Assembly: GCA_905216045.1 (NCBI GenBank)
Contig: CAJMSL010000041.1
Location: forward strand, 1 to 13,015
Length of the DNA: 13,015 bases
DNA from: an uncultured bacterium
GTDB taxonomy: Bacteria > Actinomycetota > Coriobacteriia > Coriobacteriales > Coriobacteriaceae
Reading direction: 5' to 3'
Under the pieces are notes generated by a model, which worked only from the letters and a program-made list of their open reading frames with translations, was not told the origin of the DNA and ran no database searches. Shown piece after piece: positions 1-6,206 of the stretch; position 1 is the stretch's first letter, and each line of letters starts with the position of its first letter. The translations under genes and the position numbers were made by a program.

Positions 1-185
1 TTCGCGGCCACAAACGGCAGGCCGTGGAAGGCGTGCATGTTCACGTCCGGACGCACGACCAGCGAAAACGTCAGCGATACATCGCCCGCGTTCCACGCGC
101 ACCAGCCCGCGGACGCACCCTCGCGGCCCGCATCGCGCGCGGCGTCGAGCTCAGTGCCAGCGGCTACAGCGTTCATCTCAATCAT
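1..185 (-). CDS. 5' end of a possible biotin/lipoate protein ligase-like gene (runs off the window)
   Basis: About 61 codons are visible, reading leftward off the window. ATG at 185 directly abuts the folP-folK stop codon. A second ATG at 176 is an alternative start, and neither has a strong Shine-Dalgarno site, so translation is probably coupled. The stretch SLTFSLVVRPDV followed by a hydrophobic FHGLPFVAA resembles the strand after the GRGRxGRxW loop in biotin protein ligases (NLYFSLLLRP...LTLLAALA). The loop itself would be the degenerate GREGASAGWCAW. In other actinobacteria a birA-like gene can follow folK, which agrees with this reading. The family call is inference from a short fragment; another ligase-fold protein is possible. 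Confidence 0.4.
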   Translation of the reverse strand, partial: MIEMNAVAAGTELDAARDAGREGASAGWCAWNAGDVSLTFSLVVRPDVNMHAFHGLPFVAA

Positions 186-1916
186 CTACATACGCCCCAA
201 TTCGCCCACGATATGGCCCACGCGATCCTCGGGCTCCTTGACCTCGACGCCGTTGTAGCGGAAGAACCGCGCCGGGTCGTGCATCAGGTCCTCGAGCGGC
301 ACCAGCACAAAATCGCGCTCGCCGATCAGCGGATGCGGCAGGCGCAGCTTTTTGCCGCCGTGGGTCTCGCCGTCCATCCACAGCAGGTCCAGGTCGATGG
401 TGCGCGGACCGTTGGCCTTGGCCTTTTTGGAGCGGTCGCGCCCCAGCTCGGCCTCGATCTTCATGAGCTCGTCGAGCAGCACCAGCGGCGCCAGCTCGGT
501 CCTAATCTCGATGACGGCGTTGGCAAACGCGTCCTGGCGCGTCTCGTAGGCCGGCTCGCTCTCGTAAATCTTGGAGGAGTTAGACACGCAGGTGAGTGGA
601 ATCTCGGCGATCATCTCGCGTGCGGCGCGGATGTTGTCGCAGCGATGCCCCAGGTTGGAGCCCACGGCCACAAACGCGCGGCGCGGCTGCGGCTTGGCAA
701 CCGCCCAGTAACCGTTCAGGAACTGCGCAAAACCCGCGGCGTCGTGCACGCGCACGATGTTGGCGCCGGCCTGGATGGCGCCCAGGCACACGCCAAACGT
801 GGCGGCATCGCGCTCGGCGGCCTCGGTCACGCCCGAGACGGCGCCCACAAAGCGCTTGCGCGACACGGCGCACATGAGCGGATAGCCCAGTGACGCCATC
901 TTGGCAGTCTCGCGCTGGATGACGATGTCCTCGTTAGCCGACTTACCAAAGCCCGGGCCAGGATCGATGCAGATGCGGTCGCGCGACACGCCGGCATGGA
1001 TGAGCGTGCGGGCCTGGTCGGACAGAAAGCCCATAACGCGGCGCATGATGGGCGCCGAATCGGGCAGGGTGAAGCGGCGGAGCTGCGAGGTGGGCACGTA
1101 GGCCTCCTCGCGGCGGGCGCGGCGGCGCATCATGGCGGCCAGGCGGTCATTGGACTCCGATGCGGCCTCGGTGGCTGCGGGCGCGGGCGCGACGGTCTCG
1201 GCGGCAGCAGTCTGTTCGGCGTCGGGCGTCTCCTGCTCGCTTGCAGGCTCGGACGTGGGCTCCGGTTCGCCAAACGGCAACGAGGGCTGCACCACGCCGC
1301 CCGGAAGCTTGGCCTCCGACTTAGGCTCACCCAGCAACTTGCCGCGACGGCGGCGAGCCGGCTTCTCGGCCTCACGCGCAGCCTCGGCAGCCGCCTCGCG
1401 CGCCTTCTCGGCAACAAACGCCGCTGCCGAGGTATCGAGCTGCACCGTTGCGTGCGTGCGGGTGGGCGCGGCGACCTCGCCGGCATGCATCACGATGACG
1501 CCGCAGGTGCTCGTCTTAACAAACTCGACCATCTTGGGATCGGTGAAGCCGGTCACGTCGTTGACGATCGAGGCGCCGCAGCGCACGGCCGCCTTGGCAA
1601 CCGCCACATGACGCGTGTCGATCGAGACGATGGCGCCCTCCTTGGCCAGCGCGCGCACCACGGGCAGCACGCGGCGAGCCTCCTCGTCGGGGTTGACCGG
1701 GGTAAAGCCGGGGCGCGTGGACTCGCCGCCCACGTCGATGATGTCGGCGCCGGCGTCGAGCATCGCCAGGCCGTACTCGATGGCGGCATCCGGGTCGAAG
1801 TGCTCCCCGCCATCGCTAAACGAATCGGGCGTCACGTTGAGGACGCCCATGATGCGCGGACGGTCAAAGCTGAGCTCATACTTTCCGCACCGCCATGTCT
1901 TGCTGTCGTTCGCCAT
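186..1916 (-). CDS. folP: Dihydropteroate synthase / HPPK fusion (FolP-FolK) with long internal insertion
   Basis: This 576-residue bifunctional folate enzyme makes 6-hydroxymethyl-dihydropterin pyrophosphate (HPPK) and condenses it with p-aminobenzoate (DHPS) in the cytoplasm. DHPS motifs seen: MGVLNVTPDSFSDGG (23-37), DVGGESTRPG (61-70), SIDTR (98-102), NDVTG (119-123), MH (143-144), DPGPGFGK (318-325), SRKRF (352-356) and RVHD. HPPK starts near residue 413, with GSNLG (419-423), GPRTIDLDLL (503-512) and HPLIGERDFVLVPL (528-541). The oddity is about 135 residues (150-287), rich in Ala, Glu, Pro and Arg, inserted between the MH motif and DPGPGFGK. The start at 1916 is chosen because AGGAGG lies six bases upstream. 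The frame stays open further upstream, but without a ribosome site. The gene lies 95 bases downstream of the sirtuin on the same strand. Confidence 0.93.
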   Translation of the reverse strand: MANDSKTWRCGKYELSFDRPRIMGVLNVTPDSFSDGGEHFDPDAAIEYGLAMLDAGADIIDVGGESTRPGFTPVNPDEEARRVLPVVRALAKEGAIVSIDTRHVAVAKAAVRCGASIVNDVTGFTDPKMVEFVKTSTCGVIVMHAGEVAAPTRTHATVQLDTSAAAFVAEKAREAAAEAAREAEKPARRRRGKLLGEPKSEAKLPGGVVQPSLPFGEPEPTSEPASEQETPDAEQTAAAETVAPAPAATEAASESNDRLAAMMRRRARREEAYVPTSQLRRFTLPDSAPIMRRVMGFLSDQARTLIHAGVSRDRICIDPGPGFGKSANEDIVIQRETAKMASLGYPLMCAVSRKRFVGAVSGVTEAAERDAATFGVCLGAIQAGANIVRVHDAAGFAQFLNGYWAVAKPQPRRAFVAVGSNLGHRCDNIRAAREMIAEIPLTCVSNSSKIYESEPAYETRQDAFANAVIEIRTELAPLVLLDELMKIEAELGRDRSKKAKANGPRTIDLDLLWMDGETHGGKKLRLPHPLIGERDFVLVPLEDLMHDPARFFRYNGVEVKEPEDRVGHIVGELGRM

Positions 1917-1922
1917 GAACAT

Positions 1923-1928
1923 CCTCCT
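1923..1928 (-). promoter_or_regulatory. Shine-Dalgarno site that fixes the folP start
   Basis: The minus strand reads AGGAGG, six bases before the ATG at 1916. An in-frame ATG two codons upstream (1922) would have no spacing from this site, so 1916 is the start. Confidence 0.8.
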
Positions 1929-1938
1929 AAAATGCCCA

Positions 1939-1966
1939 CGCCGCCGAGCTTGGGGAGCTGGCGGCG
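1939..1966 (-). other. GC-rich hairpin in the folP leader
   Basis: CGCCGCC pairs with GGCGGCG and AGCT with AGCT around a TGGGG loop, with one bulged G: 11 pairs in all. On the minus (coding) strand it ends 22 bases before the folP start and is followed seven bases later by TTTT and the Shine-Dalgarno site. It could be an intrinsic terminator or attenuator after the sirtuin gene, or a structure that limits folP translation. The T tract is short and offset, so a full terminator is doubtful. Confidence 0.45.
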
Positions 1967-1991
1967 GGGTCGCTTTGCACTCAGTCTTTCT

Positions 1992-1997
1992 ATTGTA
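1992..1997 (-). promoter_or_regulatory. Possible -10 box upstream of folP
   Basis: The minus strand reads TACAAT (five of six to consensus) just after the sirtuin stop. The best upstream match, TTGCGT, lies 19 bases away inside the sirtuin coding end, so the -35 is weak. If real, folP has its own promoter in addition to read-through from the sirtuin gene. Confidence 0.25.
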
Positions 1998-2011
1998 TCC
2001 GCGCACACGGG

Positions 2012-2764
2012 CTAGAACGCAAACGCGGCAGCGATGTCGCAAGAAATCAGCAGGTCGGCATTTGCATCCTGATCGGTGGGAGCAAGATTGCAAATGGCCA
2101 GCGTATCGCCGGTAAAGTAACGCGTAAGGCCCGCCGCCGGATACACCACGAGCGAGGTCCCGCCCACAATGAGGGCATCGGCCGCGGCGATGGCGGCAAC
2201 GGCGCCGGTCAGCACATGCTCATCGAGCGGCTCCTCGTAGAGCACCACATCGGGCTTAATGCGCCCGCCGCACGCGGGGCACACGGGCACGCCCGCGGCG
2301 TCCTCGTGCTCGCGCGAGCAAATCCACTCGGCGCTATAGACCGCGCCGCACGACTGGCAAATGTTGCGATGGACCGATCCGTGCAGCTCGAACACGCGCT
2401 GTGAGCCGGCCATCTGATGCAGGCCGTCAATGTTTTGCGTCACCACGGCATTTAGCTTGCCGGCGCGCTCCAGCTCGGCCAGCTTGGTGTGGCAGCGGTT
2501 GGGCTTGGCGCCAAGCGCGATCATCTTGGTGCGGTAGAAGTCGAAGAACTCGGCCGGGTGCACCTCGTAAAAGCTATGCGAGAGCATGGTCTCGGGCGGG
2601 TAGGCAAACTGTTGGTGATACAGGCCGTCCACGCTGCGGAAATCGGGGATGCCACTCTCCGTGGAAACGCCCGCGCCGCCAAAGAAGACCACGCGCTTGT
2701 GGGTGCCGAACAGCTCCGCCAGCGCGGCGGAGGCCTGTTTGGAGTCCGTTATCGCCTGCGTCAT
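2012..2764 (-). CDS. cobB: Sir2-family NAD-dependent protein deacylase (sirtuin)
   Basis: This 250-residue cytoplasmic enzyme removes acyl groups from lysines, consuming NAD+ and giving nicotinamide and O-acyl-ADP-ribose. Visible motifs: GGAGVSTESGIPDFRS (NAD-binding, about 29-44), TQNIDGLH (109-116), catalytic His in ELHGS (H128), two zinc-binding cysteine pairs (C136/C139 and C162/C165), GGTSLVVYPA (201-210) and a C-terminal ICNL nucleotide-contact strand. Length is normal for bacterial single-domain sirtuins. ATG at 2764 has GGAGG six bases upstream. It is divergent from xth and first in a minus-strand run with folP. In vivo targets cannot be judged from sequence. Confidence 0.94.
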   Translation of the reverse strand: MTQAITDSKQASAALAELFGTHKRVVFFGGAGVSTESGIPDFRSVDGLYHQQFAYPPETMLSHSFYEVHPAEFFDFYRTKMIALGAKPNRCHTKLAELERAGKLNAVVTQNIDGLHQMAGSQRVFELHGSVHRNICQSCGAVYSAEWICSREHEDAAGVPVCPACGGRIKPDVVLYEEPLDEHVLTGAVAAIAAADALIVGGTSLVVYPAAGLTRYFTGDTLAICNLAPTDQDANADLLISCDIAAAFAF

Positions 2765-2877
2765 ATATGTCCTCCATCTGTGCCGCCGGAGCGGCTGCGA
2801 TTGCTCCGTCGCTCGCGGGGCCTGCCCCGCCTCTGTTGCGTTAATCTTAAGCCCGCCAACCCCGTCGAAAGGACACC
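2765..2877. promoter_or_regulatory. Divergent sirtuin/xth intergenic region with two small hairpins
   Basis: This 113-base gap must hold both leaders. It contains GCCGC-CGGA-GCGGC near 2783 and GCGGGG-CCTG-CCCCGC at 2815-2830. GAAAGGA at 2867-2873 is the xth ribosome site, and GGAGG (minus, 2771-2775) is the sirtuin site. I see no convincing -35/-10 pair on either strand. Confidence 0.35.
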
Positions 2878-3696
2878 ATGCCTCAGACTTACACCTTTGC
2901 CTCGTGGAACGTCAACGGCCTGCGCGCCGTGCTTAAAAAGGACCCGAGCTTTATCCAGATCGCGCAAGAACTCGACGTCGATATCCTGGCGCTGCAAGAG
3001 ACCAAGCTGCAGGAGGGCCAGGTCGATATCGACCTGGCCGGCTATCACCAAACCTGGAGCTACGCCGAGCGCAAGGGCTACTCGGGCACCGCGGTCTTTA
3101 GCCGCCAGAAACCGCTGCGCGTACTGCGCGCCGATGCGCTGCTGCCCTACGCCGGCGAGGGCGAGGCGGCCGAGCTCGTCGCCCAAGCCGCGACCGAGGG
3201 CCGCGTCTGCGCGCTGGAGTTCGACAAGTTCTGGTTTGTGGATGTCTACACTCCCAACGCGCAAAACGAACTCGCCCGTATCGACGTGCGCATGGCCTGG
3301 GACGATGCCTACCGCGGCTTTTTGAACGCGCTCGAGCGCGAGACCGGTAAGCCCGTCGTAACCTGCGGCGACTTTAACGTGGCGCATGAGGAGATCGACC
3401 TTAAGAACCCCAAGTCCAACCGCGGCAACGCAGGCTTTTCGGACGAGGAGCGCGGCAAGTTTACCGAGCTGCTCAACGCCGGCTTTACCGATACCTGGCG
3501 CGCGGCAAATCCGGACGTCGAGGGCGTCTACAGCTGGTGGAGCTACCGCTTTAATGCCCGCAAGAACAACGCAGGCTGGCGCATCGACTACTTCCTGGTA
3601 AGCGACGCAATCGCCGACAACGTACGCGACACCGGCATCCGCGGCGACATCTTTGGCAGCGCCCACTGCCCCGTCACCCTCACGCTAGAGCTCTAG
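2878..3696 (+). CDS. xth: Exodeoxyribonuclease III / AP endonuclease
   Basis: A 272-residue member of the endonuclease/exonuclease/phosphatase superfamily. The family cleaves 5' of abasic sites and removes 3' blocks in base-excision repair using Mg2+. Visible active-site motifs: WNVNGL (N11), LQETK (E41), DVYTPN (Y124), GDFNVAHEEIDL (D165, N167), NAGFSDEER, WRIDYF (D237) and the terminal HCPV (H263). Length is normal. The last motif reads GSAHCPV, whereas the family usually has GSDHCPV, so the Asp before the catalytic His is Ala (A262). GAAAGGA sits upstream of ATG 2878. The gene is single and faces the ECF operon convergently, with a large palindrome between them. Confidence 0.94.
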   Translation: MPQTYTFASWNVNGLRAVLKKDPSFIQIAQELDVDILALQETKLQEGQVDIDLAGYHQTWSYAERKGYSGTAVFSRQKPLRVLRADALLPYAGEGEAAELVAQAATEGRVCALEFDKFWFVDVYTPNAQNELARIDVRMAWDDAYRGFLNALERETGKPVVTCGDFNVAHEEIDLKNPKSNRGNAGFSDEERGKFTELLNAGFTDTWRAANPDVEGVYSWWSYRFNARKNNAGWRIDYFLVSDAIADNVRDTGIRGDIFGSAHCPVTLTLEL

Positions 3697-3755
3697 CCCC
3701 AAGTAATTTCCTGGGAGACAGAGGAAAACAGATCATGTGACCCCTCTCCCCCTAT

Positions 3756-3824
3756 AAGTTGCGGTGGAATAGTTCCTGTTTGGGCAGCAAATTGCCAAAA
3801 ACGAGAACTATTCCACCGCAAGTT
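3756..3824. repeat. Large palindrome (69 nt) between convergent genes
   Basis: Left arm 3759-3775 (TTGCGGTGGAATAGTTC) and right arm 3805-3821 (GAACTATTCCACCGCAA) are perfect 17-base inverted repeats. Two more pairs follow beyond one mismatch at 3758/3822. Inside, GTTT/AAAC and GGCA/TGCC (3783-3786 with 3793-3796) extend the stem to a GCAAAT loop. The whole segment therefore folds into one long hairpin. No T tract follows on either strand, so it is not a classical intrinsic terminator, although it lies where xth and the ECF operon converge. A dispersed REP/MITE-like repeat or a transcription-collision barrier is plausible. Confidence 0.75.
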
Positions 3825-3845
3825 CGTGAGGGAACGCGAAATGCC

Positions 3846-4559
3846 CTACAGTCCGTATTTCACGACGACGCGGTTGATGCGGCGACACCAGGGCTTGTAC
3901 AGAGCGGCCAAAAACACGCAGGTCGCGAGGCCGTGTGTGATATCGAACGGCACTGCCGTGGCAAGACGCGCCACGGCTCCCGCCCACGTGAGCGGCTGCA
4001 CAAAACCGATGATGTCGTAGGCGTTGATTACCACGCCGTAGAGCAGGCCCGATGCAAAGCCGTACGCCATCAGCGCCGGCATGCGCACGGTTCCATCCGC
4101 ACGGTCGAACGCGCCCGCATGCGCCAGCGCGCCGCCAACATAGCCAACCAGACCCCAGGCATACATCTGCCATGGCGTCCACATGCCCTGTCCAAAAAAG
4201 AAGTTGCTGGTCAGCGCCGCCAGCGCACCGACCATAAAGCCGTTACGACGACCGAGCGTCGCCCCGGCGATAATGGCAATGGCGCTCACAGGTTTAAAGT
4301 CGGGAATGGGGCCAAACAAGATGCGCCCCGCCGCGGCCAACGCCGCCAAAACCAGCGTTGGCATAATCTGGCGCAGGCCCGGTCGCGACGCCTCGTAGCC
4401 CGCAAAGAACAACGCAAGCACCAGCGCCACCACGACAAGCATGGCAAGCGCCGCCTGCTCAACGCCCGCCAGCAACGCCGCGGCCATTACCGCCGGCACC
4501 GCCAGCAGCAGTGGGATCTCCAGTTTTGCTAGTAGGCGCGAGACGCGATAATCCGTCAT
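3846..4559 (-). CDS. ECF transporter S component (substrate-binding membrane subunit)
   Basis: A 237-residue integral membrane protein with about six hydrophobic segments, encoded last in the ECF operon. S components bind a vitamin or precursor and dock on the T subunit. The central region GRILFGPIPDFKPVSAIAIIAG, then GF-VGAL-AL-SNFFFGQGMWTPWQM, matches a known S-component subfamily often found beside dedicated A and T genes; some members are linked to cobalamin uptake (CbrT-like). The substrate here is not established. ATG at 4559 lies four bases after the ATPase 2 stop, with AGGG overlapping that gene's end, so the two are translationally coupled. A longer upstream frame overlaps ATPase 2 and lacks a ribosome site. 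Confidence 0.85.
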   Translation of the reverse strand: MTDYRVSRLLAKLEIPLLLAVPAVMAAALLAGVEQAALAMLVVVALVLALFFAGYEASRPGLRQIMPTLVLAALAAAGRILFGPIPDFKPVSAIAIIAGATLGRRNGFMVGALAALTSNFFFGQGMWTPWQMYAWGLVGYVGGALAHAGAFDRADGTVRMPALMAYGFASGLLYGVVINAYDIIGFVQPLTWAGAVARLATAVPFDITHGLATCVFLAALYKPWCRRINRVVVKYGL

Positions 4560-4563
4560 CCCA

Positions 4564-5229
4564 TCACGCCCTGTAGAACACGTTGTCGGCAAAAAAGTCG
4601 GTCGGCGGCTCCATGCAGGCAATCTCACCGTCGAATATCATGGCAATGTCATCGGCAACCTGCTCGGCAAAATCCAGGTCGTGCGTGGCCATGATGACGG
4701 TGCCGCCAGCCTCTGCATGGTCACGCAGAGCGCGGGCAATGATGCGGCGGCTGGTCAGGTCCAAACCCTTGGTGGGCTCATCGAGCAATAGTAGTTCGGG
4801 GCCGATTAGCAGCAGTTTTGCCAATGCAAGCAGTTGACGCTGCCCGCCCGAAAGATCGTACGGGTGGCGTCCATCCAAGCCCGACAGCCCCAGGCTCGCC
4901 GCGCGCTCCCGCGCCACAGCCTCGTCATATCCGCAGGTCGAAGCCCATTCCATCAGCTCATCGCGCACCGTCTCGGCAACCAGCAACGCCTTGGGATTCT
5001 GAGGCAGCAGTGCAGCCGAGGCCGCCGCGCGCACCATACGACCACGCTGCAACTTGACCGTCTTGGCCAGCACCGAAAGCATTGTCGACTTGCCGCAACC
5101 GTTGCCGCCAACAACCGCATGCACCGCACCTGCCGAAAACGACGCATCGAGCCCACGCAGCACCCAGCCGGACGCCCGATCGTAGCGAAACCAACCTTCC
5201 GACAGGGTGGTAGCCGACCCAGCGTGCAT
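4564..5229 (-). CDS. ECF transporter ATPase, second ABC domain (EcfA-like)
   Basis: A complete ABC domain of about 221 residues if it starts at the ATG at 5229. Motifs: GGNGCGKST (Walker A, 41-49), LPQNP (Q loop, 75-79), LSGGQRQ (126-132), ELLLLDEP (Walker B, 145-152) and ATHD (H loop, 181-184). Homology begins near TLSEGWFRYDR, a few residues after this ATG. No good Shine-Dalgarno precedes it, and the ATG itself lies in the terminal repeat of the 5224-5413 element. The frame is open upstream to a TGA at 5385-5383, so TTG 5328 is another start and a -1 shift from ATPase 1 is also possible. I infer this was once the second half of a fused double ATPase. It pairs with ATPase 1 to power uptake. 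Confidence 0.8.
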   Translation of the reverse strand: MHAGSATTLSEGWFRYDRASGWVLRGLDASFSAGAVHAVVGGNGCGKSTMLSVLAKTVKLQRGRMVRAAASAALLPQNPKALLVAETVRDELMEWASTCGYDEAVARERAASLGLSGLDGRHPYDLSGGQRQLLALAKLLLIGPELLLLDEPTKGLDLTSRRIIARALRDHAEAGGTVIMATHDLDFAEQVADDIAMIFDGEIACMEPPTDFFADNVFYRA

Positions 5230-6206
5230 TTTTTGGAGTATTCTGCTTCCATCCGTGCGCGAGAAGGCTTCCAAGCCGTTCTCGAGCGACGTTTGCGCCA
5301 CAAATTCGGACGATTTGTCCAATTCCAAACTTTTTTCGCGCTCGATACGTCCCCGGGCGGCTCCAGAGAGCCCAAATTGTCCTCACGCCTGCTGAATACT
5401 CCGTTTTTTGCACATCGGATGGCACCCCACCCCAACGTGTCATCGGAAAACAGCGATTCTCGGCGTACCAAAGAAGCCATATCCGCCGCCTCGTGCACGC
5501 GGCCATCCTCAATCCGGTACGCACACGTCGCGTATTCGAGCATTGGGCGCGGCTGATGCGTCGCCACAACAACCGTGCAGCCCAGCTCGCGGTTCACACG
5601 AAACAGCGCGTGCAGGAAATTCTTCTCGGCAACGGGATCGAGCTGAGACGTGGGCTCGTCGAGCAGCAGCACACGCGGACGCAGCGCCAGGACGGCGGCA
5701 AGCGGCAGCAGCTGCTTGCGACCTCCCGAAAGCGTGTCAGTATCGCGGTGAAGCCAGTCCTCCAGACCAAAGAAATAGCTGGTCTCGGCAACACGGCGGC
5801 GCATCTCGTCGCGCGACACACCCAGATTCTCTAGGCCAAACGCCATCTCGTGCCACACGGTCTCGCACACAATCTGGTTCTCGGGATCCTGAAACACATA
5901 ACCCACGCGCTCCGCCGATACCCGCACGTCCATGTCGGCAACGTTCTCGCCCAGCACGCGCAGTTCGCCAGTGCGCTCGCCCGCTGGAGCGATCTCGGGC
6001 TTGAGCAGCGACAGCAGCGTCGACTTACCCGATCCGGTACCGCCAACAAGCAGCGCAAATGCACCTTGGGGAACAGACCAGTCGAGCCCCTCGAGCACCG
6101 CAGCATCAGCATCGGGGTAGGCAAAGCTCAGGCTCCGCACCTCAATCGCCGGCGCGGCCGAGCCATATGCCACACCCGCCGCCGAGCTCCTATCCAACCG
6201 AGCCAT
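4953..6206 (-). CDS. ECF transporter ATPase, first ABC domain (EcfA-like) with aberrant out-of-frame tail
   Basis: Residues 1 to about 264 are a full ABC domain: IEVRSLSFAYPDAD, GGTGSGKST (Walker A, 55-63), FQDPENQ (Q loop, 105-111), LSGGRKQ (159-165, with Arg where Gln is usual), RVLLLDEP (Walker B, 178-185) and ATHQ (H loop, 215-218). After LGWGAIRC the frame enters the 5224-5413 element and then runs through the ATPase 2 gene in the wrong frame, adding about 150 low-similarity residues before a stop at 4953. That tail overlaps ATPase 2 by 277 bases, which is not expected of normal adjacent genes. ATG 6206 overlaps the EcfT stop (TGATG), showing operon coupling. I infer disruption of a fused gene, or two domains joined by recoding. 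Confidence 0.8.
   Translation of the reverse strand: MARLDRSSAAGVAYGSAAPAIEVRSLSFAYPDADAAVLEGLDWSVPQGAFALLVGGTGSGKSTLLSLLKPEIAPAGERTGELRVLGENVADMDVRVSAERVGYVFQDPENQIVCETVWHEMAFGLENLGVSRDEMRRRVAETSYFFGLEDWLHRDTDTLSGGRKQLLPLAAVLALRPRVLLLDEPTSQLDPVAEKNFLHALFRVNRELGCTVVVATHQPRPMLEYATCAYRIEDGRVHEAADMASLVRRESLFSDDTLGWGAIRCAKNGVFSRREDNLGSLEPPGDVSSAKKVWNWTNRPNLWRKRRSRTAWKPSRARMEAEYSKKCTLGRLPPCRKVGFATIGRPAGCCVGSMRRFRQVRCMRLLAATVAASRQCFRCWPRRSSCSVVVWCARRPRLHCCLRIPRRCWLPRRCAMS
5224..5413. mobile_element. MITE-like 190-bp element with imperfect terminal inverted repeats
   Basis: Plus-strand left end (5224-5246) reads GTGCA, six T, GGAGTATTC, T, GC. The reverse complement of the right end (5391-5413) reads GTGCA, AAAAAC, GGAGTATTC, A, GC. 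Sixteen of 23 positions match, including the nine-base core. No transposase-like frame lies inside. The element sits precisely in the linker between two ABC domains and accounts for their frame difference. On the plus strand the right end (GAATACTCC, G, six T) resembles a terminator arm. No clear target duplication is visible. Mobility is inference; repeat copies elsewhere in the genome would settle it. Confidence 0.6.

Noticed and set aside
996..2015. A 339-codon open frame antisense to folP
   Set aside because: Shadow of the DHPS domain and its low-complexity insertion; His/Gly/Leu-rich with no recognisable domain.
4958..5572. Third minus-strand frame through the ATPase linker
   Set aside because: It carries no ABC motifs and only reflects the open GC-rich third frame across the inserted element.
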